64,000 nt of DNA from CAVSWT01 sp963746735 (GTDB lineage Bacteria > Bacteroidota > Ignavibacteria > Ignavibacteriales > Ignavibacteriaceae), in NCBI GenBank assembly GCA_963746735.1, contig CAVVCO010000006.1, forward strand, positions 1-64,000. Direction: 5' to 3'. A model generated the notes under the pieces. That model was not told the DNA's origin. It worked only from the letters and a program-made list of their open reading frames with translations, and made no database searches. The position numbers and the translations under genes are program-made. Positions 1-8,330 of the stretch are shown here, piece by piece (the stretch's first letter is position 1; each line of letters opens with the position of its first letter).

Positions 1-25
1 AAATTAATAATATTATTTTTTTCAT
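1..25 (-). CDS. Third integron cassette ORF, 5' end only (putative secreted protein)
   Basis: Reading leftward from the attC2 recombination point, an ATG at 25-23 opens a frame beginning MKKIILLI before the window ends. The lysine-lysine start followed by hydrophobic residues looks like a signal peptide, as in the other two cassettes. Only eight codons are visible, so the product cannot be identified. The ATG lies about 22 bp into the cassette, which is typical of compact cassette ORFs. Confidence 0.45.
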
Positions 26-46
26 TTCGCATGTATCCTACAATAG

Positions 47-234
47 GTATAACGGCTTTGCGGCTAAGGCGCAGCCCAGAACAGCAAAGACCATTTAGTT
101 AGTAAATTTTATAATTAAAAAAAACATTCACAACACGACTACGTTGAACAAGAAACTTAACACGGAACGACTAACCCGAAAATCCCATAAATGGCGAGAG
201 CGAAATCGCTGTCGCCTTGAGCCGCGGGTTATAT
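47..234 (-). repeat. attC recombination site 2
   Basis: The 188-bp imperfect palindrome begins (minus strand) CCATATAACCC and ends GCCGTTATACC, giving complementary R boxes ATATAAC and GTTATAC. Internally GCGGCTCAAGGCG pairs with CGCCTTAGCCGC and leaves one unpaired C, matching the extrahelical base of attC L boxes. The site starts 9 bp after the stop codon of the 244-687 ORF. It is about 80% alike to attC1 outside the central loop, so the two belong to one family, as in a chromosomal integron array. Confidence 0.85.
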
Positions 235-243
235 GGCGCTTAC

Positions 244-687
244 CTATTTTATTAAAGCAATTTTAATTCTTTTCAGTATTTCTTTTTTAATTGGACTTTG
301 AGTATTAATGATTTCAATTTTTTTATAAATTTTTTCCAAGTCGTAATTATCATTAATCGGGGATTCTAAGTTTTTATATATAATATTTAATTGATATTTC
401 TCATCCAATGATAATACTTCAATAAAATTTTTTGGATACTTCGCCAAATAATCAAATAATAATTCATTGCTCCATTCAGAATATTCTGCGTTGTTCGAGC
501 AGGTATCATTAAACGTTAGGAAGAATTCTTTTGCGATATTAATCTGAAGCGAATCTAAACTTTCGTTAAAACTTTTTAAGATATTTATATTGCATTTAAG
601 AGTATCAATTTTAATTTGTGCGAAATTAATATTAAAGCTGACAATCACCAGTCCAACGATAAACTTAATCGAATATTTATAATTCAT
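244..687 (-). CDS. Integron cassette 2: small secreted protein of unknown function
   Basis: This 147-residue protein has an N-terminal signal peptide (residues 1-23, ending NFA before QIK), so it should be exported from the cytoplasm. The mature part is Asn/Ile/Lys-rich and mostly helical by eye, with two Cys residues (about positions 32 and 63) that could form a disulfide. I recognise no domain. It is the sole ORF of a cassette bounded by attC1 upstream and attC2 downstream, in cassette orientation. Upstream (about 690-800) is AT-rich with a TATAAT-like string, so a private promoter is possible but unproven. The ORF looks real because its stop abuts attC2. Confidence 0.75.
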   Translation of the reverse strand: MNYKYSIKFIVGLVIVSFNINFAQIKIDTLKCNINILKSFNESLDSLQINIAKEFFLTFNDTCSNNAEYSEWSNELLFDYLAKYPKNFIEVLSLDEKYQLNIIYKNLESPINDNYDLEKIYKKIEIINTQSPIKKEILKRIKIALIK

Positions 688-806
688 AAAAAACTTTATT
701 AAAATTATTTTATAAAATCCTTAACAGTTAATCCATATTCATATAAAAGTATTTTATAATATTATATTTTTCCCCAAGTGATAAATATCTTTTTATGTCT
801 TAAGCC

Positions 807-1087
807 ATATAACGGCTTTGCGGCTAAGGCGCAGCCCAGAGCAACAATGCCGTTTTAATTAGTAAATTTTATAATTACAAAAAAACATTCACAACACGAC
901 CACATTGAACAAGAAACAAAACACGGAACGACAAACCCAAAAACCTTTAGGGGGTGAGATAATAAACAATAATAAAACATAATTTAAAGAATTAGAGTTA
1001 ATAAGTTATTTTGTAACCACTTTTTTTATCTCACCCCCTGAAATTGCCGGGAGCGAAATCGCTGTCGCCTTGAGCCGCGGGTTATAT
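807..1087 (-). repeat. attC recombination site 1, enlarged by an inverted-repeat insertion
   Basis: The ends are perfectly complementary (minus strand CCATATAAC ... GTTATATGG). The L-box region pairs GCGGCT-C-AAGGCG with CGCCTTAGCCGC, leaving one extrahelical C, the hallmark of a folded attC. It lies 7 bp after the stop codon of the cassette-1 ORF. At 281 bp it is about 93 bp longer than attC2. The extra length is a segment with its own terminal inverted repeats in the variable loop, the part of attC that tolerates length change. Confidence 0.85.
950..1038. repeat. 89-bp inverted-repeat element inside attC1 (MITE-like)
   Basis: GGGGGTGAGATAA at 950-962 is the exact reverse complement of TTATCTCACCCCC at 1026-1038. 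The 89 bp between these ends are absent from attC2, whose flanks align on both sides. The TTATCTCA core recurs three times just upstream of intI (3141-3275), so this is probably a small repeat family dispersed around this integron. Confidence 0.7.
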
Positions 1088-1094
1088 GGAAATT

Positions 1095-1943
1095 TTATTT
1101 TAATAGCACCATAGATTTTGTTTCTGAAACTCCATCTAAATTTATACTATAAAAATATATTCCACTTGAAAGATTTTCTCCATTAAATAGTACCTTATAT
1201 TTCCCAGTATTTTTAAATTCATCCAAAATTGTTTCAATATGATTTCCCAAAACATCATAAATATTTATTTGTACTTTTGTAGGTTTATAAATATGAAACT
1301 CAATAATTGTATTTGGATTAAATGGATTTGGATAATTTTGTAAAAGCTCATATTTATTTGGATAATTCATTTCGACATCTTCAACTTTAAGCACTGTTCC
1401 ATATTCATTTCCGTTTATAATTGCTCCCGAAAGTCCATAAGAAAGAACTTCTCCATTATATCTTGTGAATCCAAAACCATCGGTGACATATTGTATTCCG
1501 TAAGCAGTGGAGGTTGAAAACTTTGTAAGAAATGACATATAATGTTTTTGCTGTCCAAAAATAGAACTTGTGCCTTCTTCATATACAGTAGTTGTAATTG
1601 TGTCCATGTCATTTATCTTCATTGATAAGGTATCACCAGTTTTTAAGGAAAAATCAAAATAAATTGATTCCGTATTATTGGATGAATTGTATGAAAATAC
1701 TTTTGATGAATCTTTTCTAAAGAACCCACTAAACAATTCTCCTTTAACTTCAGTATAGGTTAAGCCGTTTTGCATTAAAGTATCTTTAATAGCTTTGCTT
1801 TCGCTGTAGTATCCTGGTACCTCTGAATATTGCCAGCGATTGCCTTTTTGAAGTGGAAAATCCATTTGGGAATATTGAGCGAGTAGTGAAGATGAAAAGA
1901 CAAAACAAAGAATGGTAGTCAAAGAACTAATTTTAGCTTTCAT
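1095..1943 (-). CDS. Integron cassette 1: secreted protein with T9SS type A sorting domain
   Basis: This 282-residue protein starts with a Sec signal peptide (about 1-22, SSSLLAQ). A central region of about 160 residues has no domain I recognise. It ends in a type A T9SS C-terminal sorting domain (about 195-282) with NYPNPFNPNT, the IYDVLGN strand, LSSGIYFYSI and a final MVLLK. By family knowledge such proteins cross the outer membrane through the type IX system and are released or anchored at the surface. An AGGAGG ribosome site sits 5 bp before the ATG. The gene fills the first cassette, next to the putative attI. A T9SS cargo carried as a mobile cassette is notable. Confidence 0.88.
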   Translation of the reverse strand: MKAKISSLTTILCFVFSSSLLAQYSQMDFPLQKGNRWQYSEVPGYYSESKAIKDTLMQNGLTYTEVKGELFSGFFRKDSSKVFSYNSSNNTESIYFDFSLKTGDTLSMKINDMDTITTTVYEEGTSSIFGQQKHYMSFLTKFSTSTAYGIQYVTDGFGFTRYNGEVLSYGLSGAIINGNEYGTVLKVEDVEMNYPNKYELLQNYPNPFNPNTIIEFHIYKPTKVQINIYDVLGNHIETILDEFKNTGKYKVLFNGENLSSGIYFYSINLDGVSETKSMVLLK

Positions 1944-1963
1944 AACTCCTCCTTTTTGTTTCC

Positions 1964-2149
1964 ATATAACTATTAATTATACTGAATTATATTAATCCTA
2001 AAAGGTTGATATACACGAATTTAATTCTCATATATCAACCCCGTTTATTAAAAACTTTTATGTTTAAATTTTATAGTTAAATAACTTAACTTAATTTTCA
2101 ATTTTAATATTCCCAAACTTAATTCTAATATCCGGCTCATATATCAACT
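1964..2149 (-). other. Putative attI region between intI and the first cassette
   Basis: The crossover-type core GTTATAT (minus strand, 1970-1964) forms the junction with cassette 1. Between it and the intI stop, the minus-strand string GTTGATATATGAG occurs twice (2148-2136 and 2039-2027). The copy at 2027-2040 also forms an inverted repeat with 2004-2013 (GGTTGATATA / TATATCAACC). Direct and inverted integrase-binding repeats next to the core are typical of attI, but attI sequences are not conserved, so the assignment rests on position and structure. Confidence 0.55.
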
Positions 2150-3103
2150 TTAATCTAATGGACTCCTAACGCTAATACCTCTATTTAATACGTGTGTGTA
2201 TATCATCGTTGTTTTAACTGAATTGTGTCCCAATAGTTCTTGAACTGTTCTAATATCATACCCCGCCTGCAGCAAATGTGTTGCAAAAGAATGCCGTAAT
2301 GTATGAGGTGAAGCTGATTTTGTCAAGTTAGATTTTTTAACAGCCTGCCTAAATTCCTTTTGAAATGTGCTCGCATGCAAATGGTTTCTAAATTTTACAT
2401 TCAATACTTCATCATAAACCAGACTCTTTGAAGGGAAGAGAAACTGCCATGCTAATTCTCTGCCGGCTGATGGAAATTTTTTAATAAGTGCGTAAGGCAA
2501 TGGAACACGGATATTGCTTTCCTTCATATCTCTTTTATATAAATTCTCTACTTTATTAAAATGCAATTTTAGTTCATGATATAATCTATCGGGTAAAATA
2601 GTTATACGGTCTTTTTCTCCTTTTCCATCCCGTATAGTAATAGTATGGTTTTCAAAATCTAAATCTTTTAATCTTAACCTCAGGCATTCCATTAATCGCA
2701 TTCCGCTGCCGTATAATAAATTTCCTACCAGCGCTGAATTTCCATTAAGATTATTTAAGACAGTACTAATTTCATGCTTCGAAAGAACAACGGGTAAATG
2801 TTTTTTTCTTTGAGCATATTTAATTTCACTTATCCATCCAATCTCTTTCTTCAAAATTTCTTTGTAAAGAAATAGAATAGCATTCAAAGCTTGGTTTTGA
2901 GTAGAGCCGGAAACATGTTTCTTATCAGCTAGGTAATTAACAAATTGTTTTATTTCCGCTTCTCCCATTTCTTTAGGATGCCGTTTATTGTTAAAAAATA
3001 TAAACCGCTTAATCCAGTTTACATAAACCTCTTCGGTTCTTATACTATAGTGCCTTGTTCTAAGTTCAACATGAACTTTGTCTAATAATTTTTGTTCTGC
3101 CAT
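2150..3103 (-). CDS. intI: Integron integrase IntI (tyrosine recombinase)
   Basis: This 317-residue tyrosine recombinase has the full active site: Arg136 (GSGMRLME), Lys164, His267-x-x-Arg270 (HTLRH), His293 (LLGH) and Tyr302 (MIYTHV). Between the KDLDF motif and the HxxR box it carries the extra segment that separates IntI from XerC/D (about 190-225, RVPLPYALIKKFPSAGRELA), corresponding to the IntI1 stretch with ALERKYPRAG. It ends in VRSPLD, as class 1 IntI has near its C-terminus. It should excise and insert cassettes between folded attC and attI sites. It starts at an ATG with a TATAAT string about 15 bp upstream. It is transcribed toward the array instead of away from it. No frameshift is seen. 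Confidence 0.93.
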   Translation of the reverse strand: MAEQKLLDKVHVELRTRHYSIRTEEVYVNWIKRFIFFNNKRHPKEMGEAEIKQFVNYLADKKHVSGSTQNQALNAILFLYKEILKKEIGWISEIKYAQRKKHLPVVLSKHEISTVLNNLNGNSALVGNLLYGSGMRLMECLRLRLKDLDFENHTITIRDGKGEKDRITILPDRLYHELKLHFNKVENLYKRDMKESNIRVPLPYALIKKFPSAGRELAWQFLFPSKSLVYDEVLNVKFRNHLHASTFQKEFRQAVKKSNLTKSASPHTLRHSFATHLLQAGYDIRTVQELLGHNSVKTTMIYTHVLNRGISVRSPLD

Positions 3104-3140
3104 AAACCTAATATTATATTTCGTAGATAGATTTTTATTT

Positions 3141-3275
3141 CCACTTTATCTCGTTGGGTTTACCCCGTGAGATAATTTTTTTTACTACATTATTTCTCTG
3201 ATTTTATCTCATGGGATTTACCCCGTGAGATAGCTGCCATTTCCACTTTATCTCATCGGGCCTATCTCACGGGGA
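3141..3275. repeat. Three TTATCTCA...TGAGATA palindromic repeats upstream of intI
   Basis: Copies at 3147-3175 and 3204-3232 are near-identical hairpins in which TTATCTC-N-GGG pairs with CCC-GTGAGATAA. A third unit at 3241-3275 has the left arm repeated directly (TATCTCATCGGG, TATCTCACGGGG). The string CCACTTTATCTC precedes two of them. They lie 40-170 bp upstream of the intI start codon, so they could affect intI expression. They share their core with the ends of the insertion in attC1. Confidence 0.65.
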
Positions 3276-3529
3276 ATACTTCGTCCGGTCAATTACATTG
3301 ACGCAGATTTATAATATATATAATCTAATTTTTCAGCTATTCGGAATTATTTTTATGTAAGCTCACCCTGTTTACAATTTTCTTTTTTTATCCCCAAAAT
3401 CACTTATAAGATAAATTAATTATAACTAATTTTCAATAGAAAAATGAGTAATGTCCTAATTTTAAATTTCTAAAAATAATGAAATTAGACATACTAAATT
3501 TCGCCAAAATGACATTGTATCCGTTATAC

Positions 3530-4235
3530 TTACCATTGTCATCCCGTACTTGATACGGGATCTCTAAGGTTCTGTTTATCACCGCCAATGTCATCCCTGG
3601 CCCATTTACTCAATCACACTTCAACCCTGTTCTGTGAACACCGCCGATGTCACATTGAGCCGGTCGAAATGTGAAGTAATATTTTCACCAATGTCCTTCA
3701 GTCTTCGACAAGCTCAGCCTGACATTGTTCAAGAGGAATGTCATTCCAGTACTTGATCCGGAATCTAAGATTCTGATGTTCATCACGAATGACATGAAAC
3801 GTGTTATACCTATGCCCATTGTCATCCCGAACTCGATACGGCAATCTCTAAGATTCTGTTTATCACCACCAATGTCACATTGAGCCGCGTCGCAGTGTGA
3901 CGTCAATCACGCTTCAACCCTAAGTTCTGTGAACACCGCCGATGTCACATTGAGCCGGTCGAAATGTGAAGTAATATTTTCACCAATGTCCTTCAGTCTT
4001 CGACAAGCTGCATATGCCTGACATTGTTCAAGAGCGAATGTCATCCCGTACTTGATCCAAGAATCTCTAAGATTCTGCTTTTCACCTCCAATGTCATTCC
4101 GTACTTGATCCGGAATCTCTGAGGTTCTGTTTTTCACCGTCAATGTCATCCCGTACTTGATCCGGAATCTCTAAGATTCTGTTTATCACTACCAGGACTT
4201 GATCCGGAATCTCAGATCCTATCCTAAGTAATCTC
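3530..4235. repeat. Intergenic repeat array (GTCATCCCGTACTTGATCCGG units)
   Basis: At least seven copies of a unit of about 52 bp reading 'AATGTCATyCCGTACTTGATCCGGAATCTCTAAGATTCTG...' occur, starting near 3535, 3742, 3818, 4038, 4091, 4143 and 4193. They are interleaved with a block of about 135 bp present twice (about 3608-3743 and 3902-4041) that contains self-complementary strings such as TTCGACAAGCTCAG. The last three short units are in tandem with a 52-bp period. Open frames here are by-products of the repeats. The unit CCCGTACTTGATACGGG is palindromic. The remainder of 3276-4450 shows no gene. Confidence 0.8.
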
Positions 4236-4450
4236 GCATTAAAAATAACACCCAATTCATTATGTCAAACTGTCAAAACAGAGTTTCAGCCACTTTTCTA
4301 AATATTCCATTTTTCAGCGTTTTTAGGAAGTTTTACTTTTTCCTTCTCTCCCTTACCAAAGCCGTTCTACTCTCGGTCTAGACTCGGTCTACAATCTTCA
4401 ACAATATTTTATTCATTTTTGGTGAGCCATTCTGACTGACAAATAATTTA

Positions 4451-4969
4451 CTAACTCTTTTTCACTATTGCCGAATACATGTTTGCACGCCTGTAAATTG
4501 AAGGATGTTCATTCAATTTTTTAATCGAAGTAAAGCCGCTAGATTCAAATAATGACATTAGAGATTGAAATGAAATAGGGAAGGGAACCCAATGATTTGA
4601 TTTGTCTGTGTCATATTCTATAATTAAAAAGCTTCCGCTGTGCATTAACTTCTTCTCAATCTTTTTTATGAACACTGCTTTATCTTTAACATAATGGAGT
4701 GAGTTAGCCATTAAAACGCCGTCTAAATTATCGGGCAAATCAAATTCTGTAAAATCTGCTTGATGCTTAATAATTTGAACTTCGTGATATTCATCTGGAA
4801 TTTTATTTAAAGCATTTTTATTTTGATCAACAGCATAAATAACACCTCCGGCTTTAAGCTGATGAGCTAATGCAGAAGTAAAAGTCCCCGTGCCGCATCC
4901 CAAATCAGCCCAGGCTTGTTTTTCATTTGACGAATACCAAAGCAGTTCAATCGCTTCTTCTAAATTCAT
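4451..4969 (-). CDS. Class I SAM-dependent methyltransferase
   Basis: This 172-residue protein has the Rossmann methyltransferase core: motif I DLGCGTGTF (about 23-31) binding S-adenosylmethionine, acidic motif II AVDQNKNAL, motif III QADFTEFDL, then the DGVLMANSLHYV post-motif and a C-terminal beta hairpin. It resembles the Methyltransf_11/25 group acting on small molecules or proteins, and the sequence does not reveal the substrate. It is short but appears complete, with no signal peptide. It stands alone between two repeat-rich stretches, so there is no operon context to hint at its role. Confidence 0.8.
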   Translation of the reverse strand: MNLEEAIELLWYSSNEKQAWADLGCGTGTFTSALAHQLKAGGVIYAVDQNKNALNKIPDEYHEVQIIKHQADFTEFDLPDNLDGVLMANSLHYVKDKAVFIKKIEKKLMHSGSFLIIEYDTDKSNHWVPFPISFQSLMSLFESSGFTSIKKLNEHPSIYRRANMYSAIVKKS

Positions 4970-4984
4970 TTATAATTTAATTTT

Positions 4985-5960
4985 ATTCAGTCATTGATAA
5001 ATTCCACAAATTTTATTCTACACTACGCAACGTTGTCACACAGAGCCTCGTCGAAGTGTACGCCATTATCATTTCCATGTCACATGAGCATGTCCAACAT
5101 TATGAAGTAATATTGTCAATGGCTGATATTTCAGTCTTCGACAATTGCTCAGCCTGAATTATCACGTCACACTTAGCCCGTCGAGCGTGACGATTAAAAT
5201 CTTTTAGATTTAGAAAGCATCCGAACTTAATGAATCACGAATCTCCTTTTAAAAGTGTCTTCTTTTTAGCTCTGCTCCAGCCTTTATTTGGTTTCTCAGC
5301 ATGAATACCATCTTTAACAGTATGTCCAAAGGACTGATATTATTATAGCAAAATTATTAAACTAATTCTAACAACCCCAACGGGGTGAACATAAATATCT
5401 TTTCAAATATTGACTGAATTATGATTTACTAAAGTTACTAGTTTTTAAATTGAAGTTACATCAGTATACTAACTTCCATCGAACATTTAACGGTATAAAG
5501 AAATCCATAATTATGCAGTAAGTTGAAAGGACTGATATTATTATAGCAAAATTAGTTAAGCTAATTACCAACAATTTAACGGGGTGACAATGAGTTTTTT
5601 CACAATGATTATTTCGAAATGCTGAAGTTCAATTCTCATAATGTCACTACTATAGCCCTGTCGAATTGTGTAAGAATCTTCATTATCAATCAGTCCAAAA
5701 CTGATCAGTATTATCGACATTGTTAAACCATGACATTGTCAACGGGTGAAACAAAGTTCTTGTCAAACACTGAGCATCCGTCGAAGTGTGAAGTTAGAGT
5801 TTGCAATGTCATCTTTTTAGTAACCAGTGGGTGAGTTTACTCAAATTCATGTCATACAGTAGTCCAAATCGATAGTATGAAGATTTATTATCAATTCACA
5901 AACGGGTAAATAATTCTTCGCAAAAGATCAGCCTGACATCGTATCTTGTACATCATTGAA
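4985..5960. repeat. Degenerate intergenic repeat region
   Basis: About 1 kb without a credible gene. A unit beginning AAAGGACTGATATTATTATA, with AACGGGGTGA about 50 bp further on, occurs at 5328-5391 and 5526-5590, 198 bp apart. More decayed copies sit near 5690-5750 and 5860-5915. Fragments like the 3.5-4.2 kb repeats (TCAGTCTTCGACAA, GTCACACTTAGCCCGTCGA) appear near 5030-5200. The pattern looks like old, diverging repeat copies, not coding sequence. Confidence 0.6.
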
Positions 5961-5988
5961 AATTTCATATTTCGAAATAAAATATTAA

Positions 5989-8029
5989 TTACCAAATCTT
6001 CACTCTTTTATCCTCCGGCCTCCACATCGGCTGCCCCGGCTTAATGTTAAAAGTTTCATAGAAAGCCGGCACATCACTAAACGGCCCATTTATTCTAAGA
6101 AAGTTCGGAGAATGTACATCGGTTAAAACTCGTTGTGCAAGTGTTTCAGGCCGCATGTGTCCCAGCCATGAATATGCATAGCCAAGCCAAAATCTTTTAG
6201 CAGGAGTTAAGCCCGGCTATTTTTTTGCCTTCCTTGTATTCATCGGTTTTTTTGAAAGCATCCCATCCGATTACAATTCCGCCGAGGTCTGCTATATTTT
6301 CTCCCAAAGTTGCTTTGCCGTTTATGTGCATGCTGTCAAGCACCACATAATTATCAAATTGTTCAACCATCAATTTGGTTTTTTCATTGAACTTCTTTTC
6401 GTCTTCCTTTGTCCACCAATTATGTAAGTTTCCGTTTGCATCAAAAAGCCTTCCTTCATCGTCAAAACCGTGAGTCATTTCATGCCCTATTGTAGAAGCG
6501 CCTGCATAAGCATAAGCTACAGCATCATCAACAAGAGAATCCGGAACTCCGGGCACAATAAAAGCTGCCGCGGGAAGAACTATTTCATTATTGGACGGGT
6601 TATAATATGCATTCCAGGTTTGCGGAGTCAAATCCCATTCTGTTTTATCAACCGGTTTGCCCAGCTTATTTATATTTCTATCAAACCAAAACTCGTTTGC
6701 CGTAATTGAATTTCTTGCATAAGAATCTCTGTTAATATTTAGCTTTGAAAAATCTTTCCATTTATCCGGGTAGCCGACCTTTTTTGTTATCGAATATAAT
6801 TTTGCAAGTGCTTTTTGTTTTGTTGATTCGCTCATCCAATCTAAATTACGAATCCTGTTTGCGAAAGCGTCAATTAAGTTGTCAACAATTTTTTCATATC
6901 TTTTTTTAGTTTTAAGTGAATAAAACTTTTTAACATAAATTTGTCCCAGCAATTCGCCCATTGCGTCTTCTGTAGCATCTTGAATTCTTTTCCATCTGGG
7001 CCTCTGCTCTTTAATTCCGGACATTATAGTTCCCCTAAAGTGAAAATGCTCTTTATCTAATTTGCTGCTTAAAGTATTTGCAAAATCTTCCACTAGATGA
7101 GATTTTAAATAAGCTTTCCATTGACTGAGACTGAACTTGTTTATGGCGGTATTTAAAGCTTTATAAAACTCCGGCTGGCCGACAATAACTGAATCAACTT
7201 TACCGGCACCCATATCATTCAGCATTATTTTCCAGTCAATGTTTGGGGTCATCTTTTGAAGCCCTTCCACAGACATTTTATTATAATTTGCGTAAGGGTC
7301 GCGCAGGTCTTCAAGTTTTCTGCTGGAAGCTGCTAGAAATTTTTCTATTTGGTAAATTGAATTTAAATCTTCCTTCGAATCACTATATTTATTTCCTAAA
7401 AGATTCGACATGTTAACAATGTGCTTCTTATATTCCGACCTGATATTTTCAGTACGGGAATCATTTCTGAAATAATATTCCTTGTTTGGTAAACCAAGTC
7501 CGCCCTGCCATAAATACAAAGCTTCCTGCTGGCTGTTTTTAGCATCCTGTTCCACAAACATCTCAAATAAAACTCCAACACCTTCTCTATGCAGCAGCGC
7601 AGCAGTTTCAAACAAATCTTTTTTAGTTTTGATAGAATTTATTTTATCAAGTTCGGGTTGAATAGGAGAAATACCTTGCTCTTCAATTTTGGATGAATCC
7701 ATTCCTGTAAAATAAAAATCACCTATTTTTTGTTCATTGGTACCTGAATTTGCATTTGATTTTGCGGCTTCACGCAAAATTCCATTCAGCCTGCTGTAAG
7801 TTTCTTCGTTCACAAGATTCGGCAAACCCCAATAGCGCTCTGATTTGGGGATTGGATTTTCTTTCATCCATTTCCCGGTCGCATATTTAAAAAAGTCAAC
7901 TCCCGGATCAACGGTTGTATCAATTGCCGCGGTTAAAAAGTCGCCGTTAATCTTTTGCTGCGTATGATTGCATGCAGTAAAAGAAAAAGACAAAGTAAGA
8001 ATGATTGCAGAAAGTATTAAAGTTTTCAT
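5989..8029 (-). CDS. pepO: M13 family zinc metallopeptidase (neprilysin/PepO type), one frameshift
   Basis: The encoded protein (about 679 residues once joined) starts with a signal peptide ending in a lipobox-like FTACNHT, suggesting a lipoprotein. Peptidase_M13_N follows (D-x-GVDFFKYATGKW near the start). The catalytic domain carries zinc motif HEMTH (IGHEMTHGFDDEGR) and ENIADLGG with the third ligand Glu. The main frame ends early at 6197 (KKIAGLNSC). Removing one C from the CCC run at 6212-6214 joins it to a perfect M13 C-terminus down to 5989 (GLTPAKRFWLGYAYSW ... MWRPEDKRVKIW). The enzyme cleaves oligopeptides outside the cytoplasm. The intact C-terminus argues for a base-call error, not decay. 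Confidence 0.9.
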
Positions 8030-8149
8030 ATGAATAAATAAATTAATGATTTGAAAATATAATTATAAATGCAGGGAACGCAAATTTGTGACTCTTCAAA
8101 TAAAAACGAACTTAATCATTTGATCATAAAAAAAATACATCCAATTTTG

Positions 8150-8250
8150 TAGAGACGCTTCGGTGAAGCGTCTAAATCGAAATCTCATTAGATTGAAATT
8201 CACTTCTAATTAATACACAAGTAAAGACGCTCTATCAGAGCGTCTCTAAA
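8150..8250. repeat. Hairpin pair GAGACGCT...AGCGTCTC
   Basis: Two perfect stem-loops, AGACGCTTC-GGT-GAAGCGTCT (8153-8173) and GACGCTC-TATCA-GAGCGTC (8226-8244), sit about 50 bp apart. The outer strings TAGAGACGCT and AGCGTCTCTA are themselves inverted, giving a 100-bp element with terminal inverted repeats. It lies in the 300-bp gap upstream of pepO, where nothing else is evident. Confidence 0.65.
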
Positions 8251-8330
8251 ATTATTTCTTATATAATTAATTTTATCGGCGGGAAATTACTTAAACACAA
8301 TTCAAGTAAAAAGGATAATTATTAGTCTTT

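Larger units (their letters stand above)
1..3103 (-). mobile_element. Chromosomal integron: intI, putative attI and at least three gene cassettes
   Basis: An integron integrase gene (2150-3103) is followed leftward by a cassette array in the same orientation. Two cassettes are complete: about 813-1969 and about 53-812. Each holds one minus-strand ORF whose stop codon lies 7-9 bp before a long imperfect palindrome with attC architecture. A third cassette starts at about position 52 and leaves the window. Cassette boundaries recur as GTTATAT on the minus strand (1970-1964, 813-807) and GTTATAC (53-47), as expected for G/TT cleavage. The array sits downstream of intI instead of upstream, the less common 'reverse integrase' arrangement described for some environmental integrons. 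The array may continue well beyond the left edge. Confidence 0.85.

Noticed and set aside
2150..3103. XerC/XerD or phage integrase identity for the tyrosine recombinase
   Set aside because: The extra ALIKKFPSAGRELAW segment before the HxxR box and the VRSPLD end are specific to integron integrases, and attC sites lie beside it.
3685..4149. Two consecutive minus-strand ORFs of 73 and 80 codons
   Set aside because: They lie wholly inside the intergenic repeat array and their translations simply repeat the units (RNDIGG-KQNLRD). No ribosome site or conserved domain.
3530..4235. CRISPR-like array of about 52-bp repeats
   Set aside because: Units are adjacent or unevenly spaced with no unique spacers, vary in sequence, and no cas gene is near.
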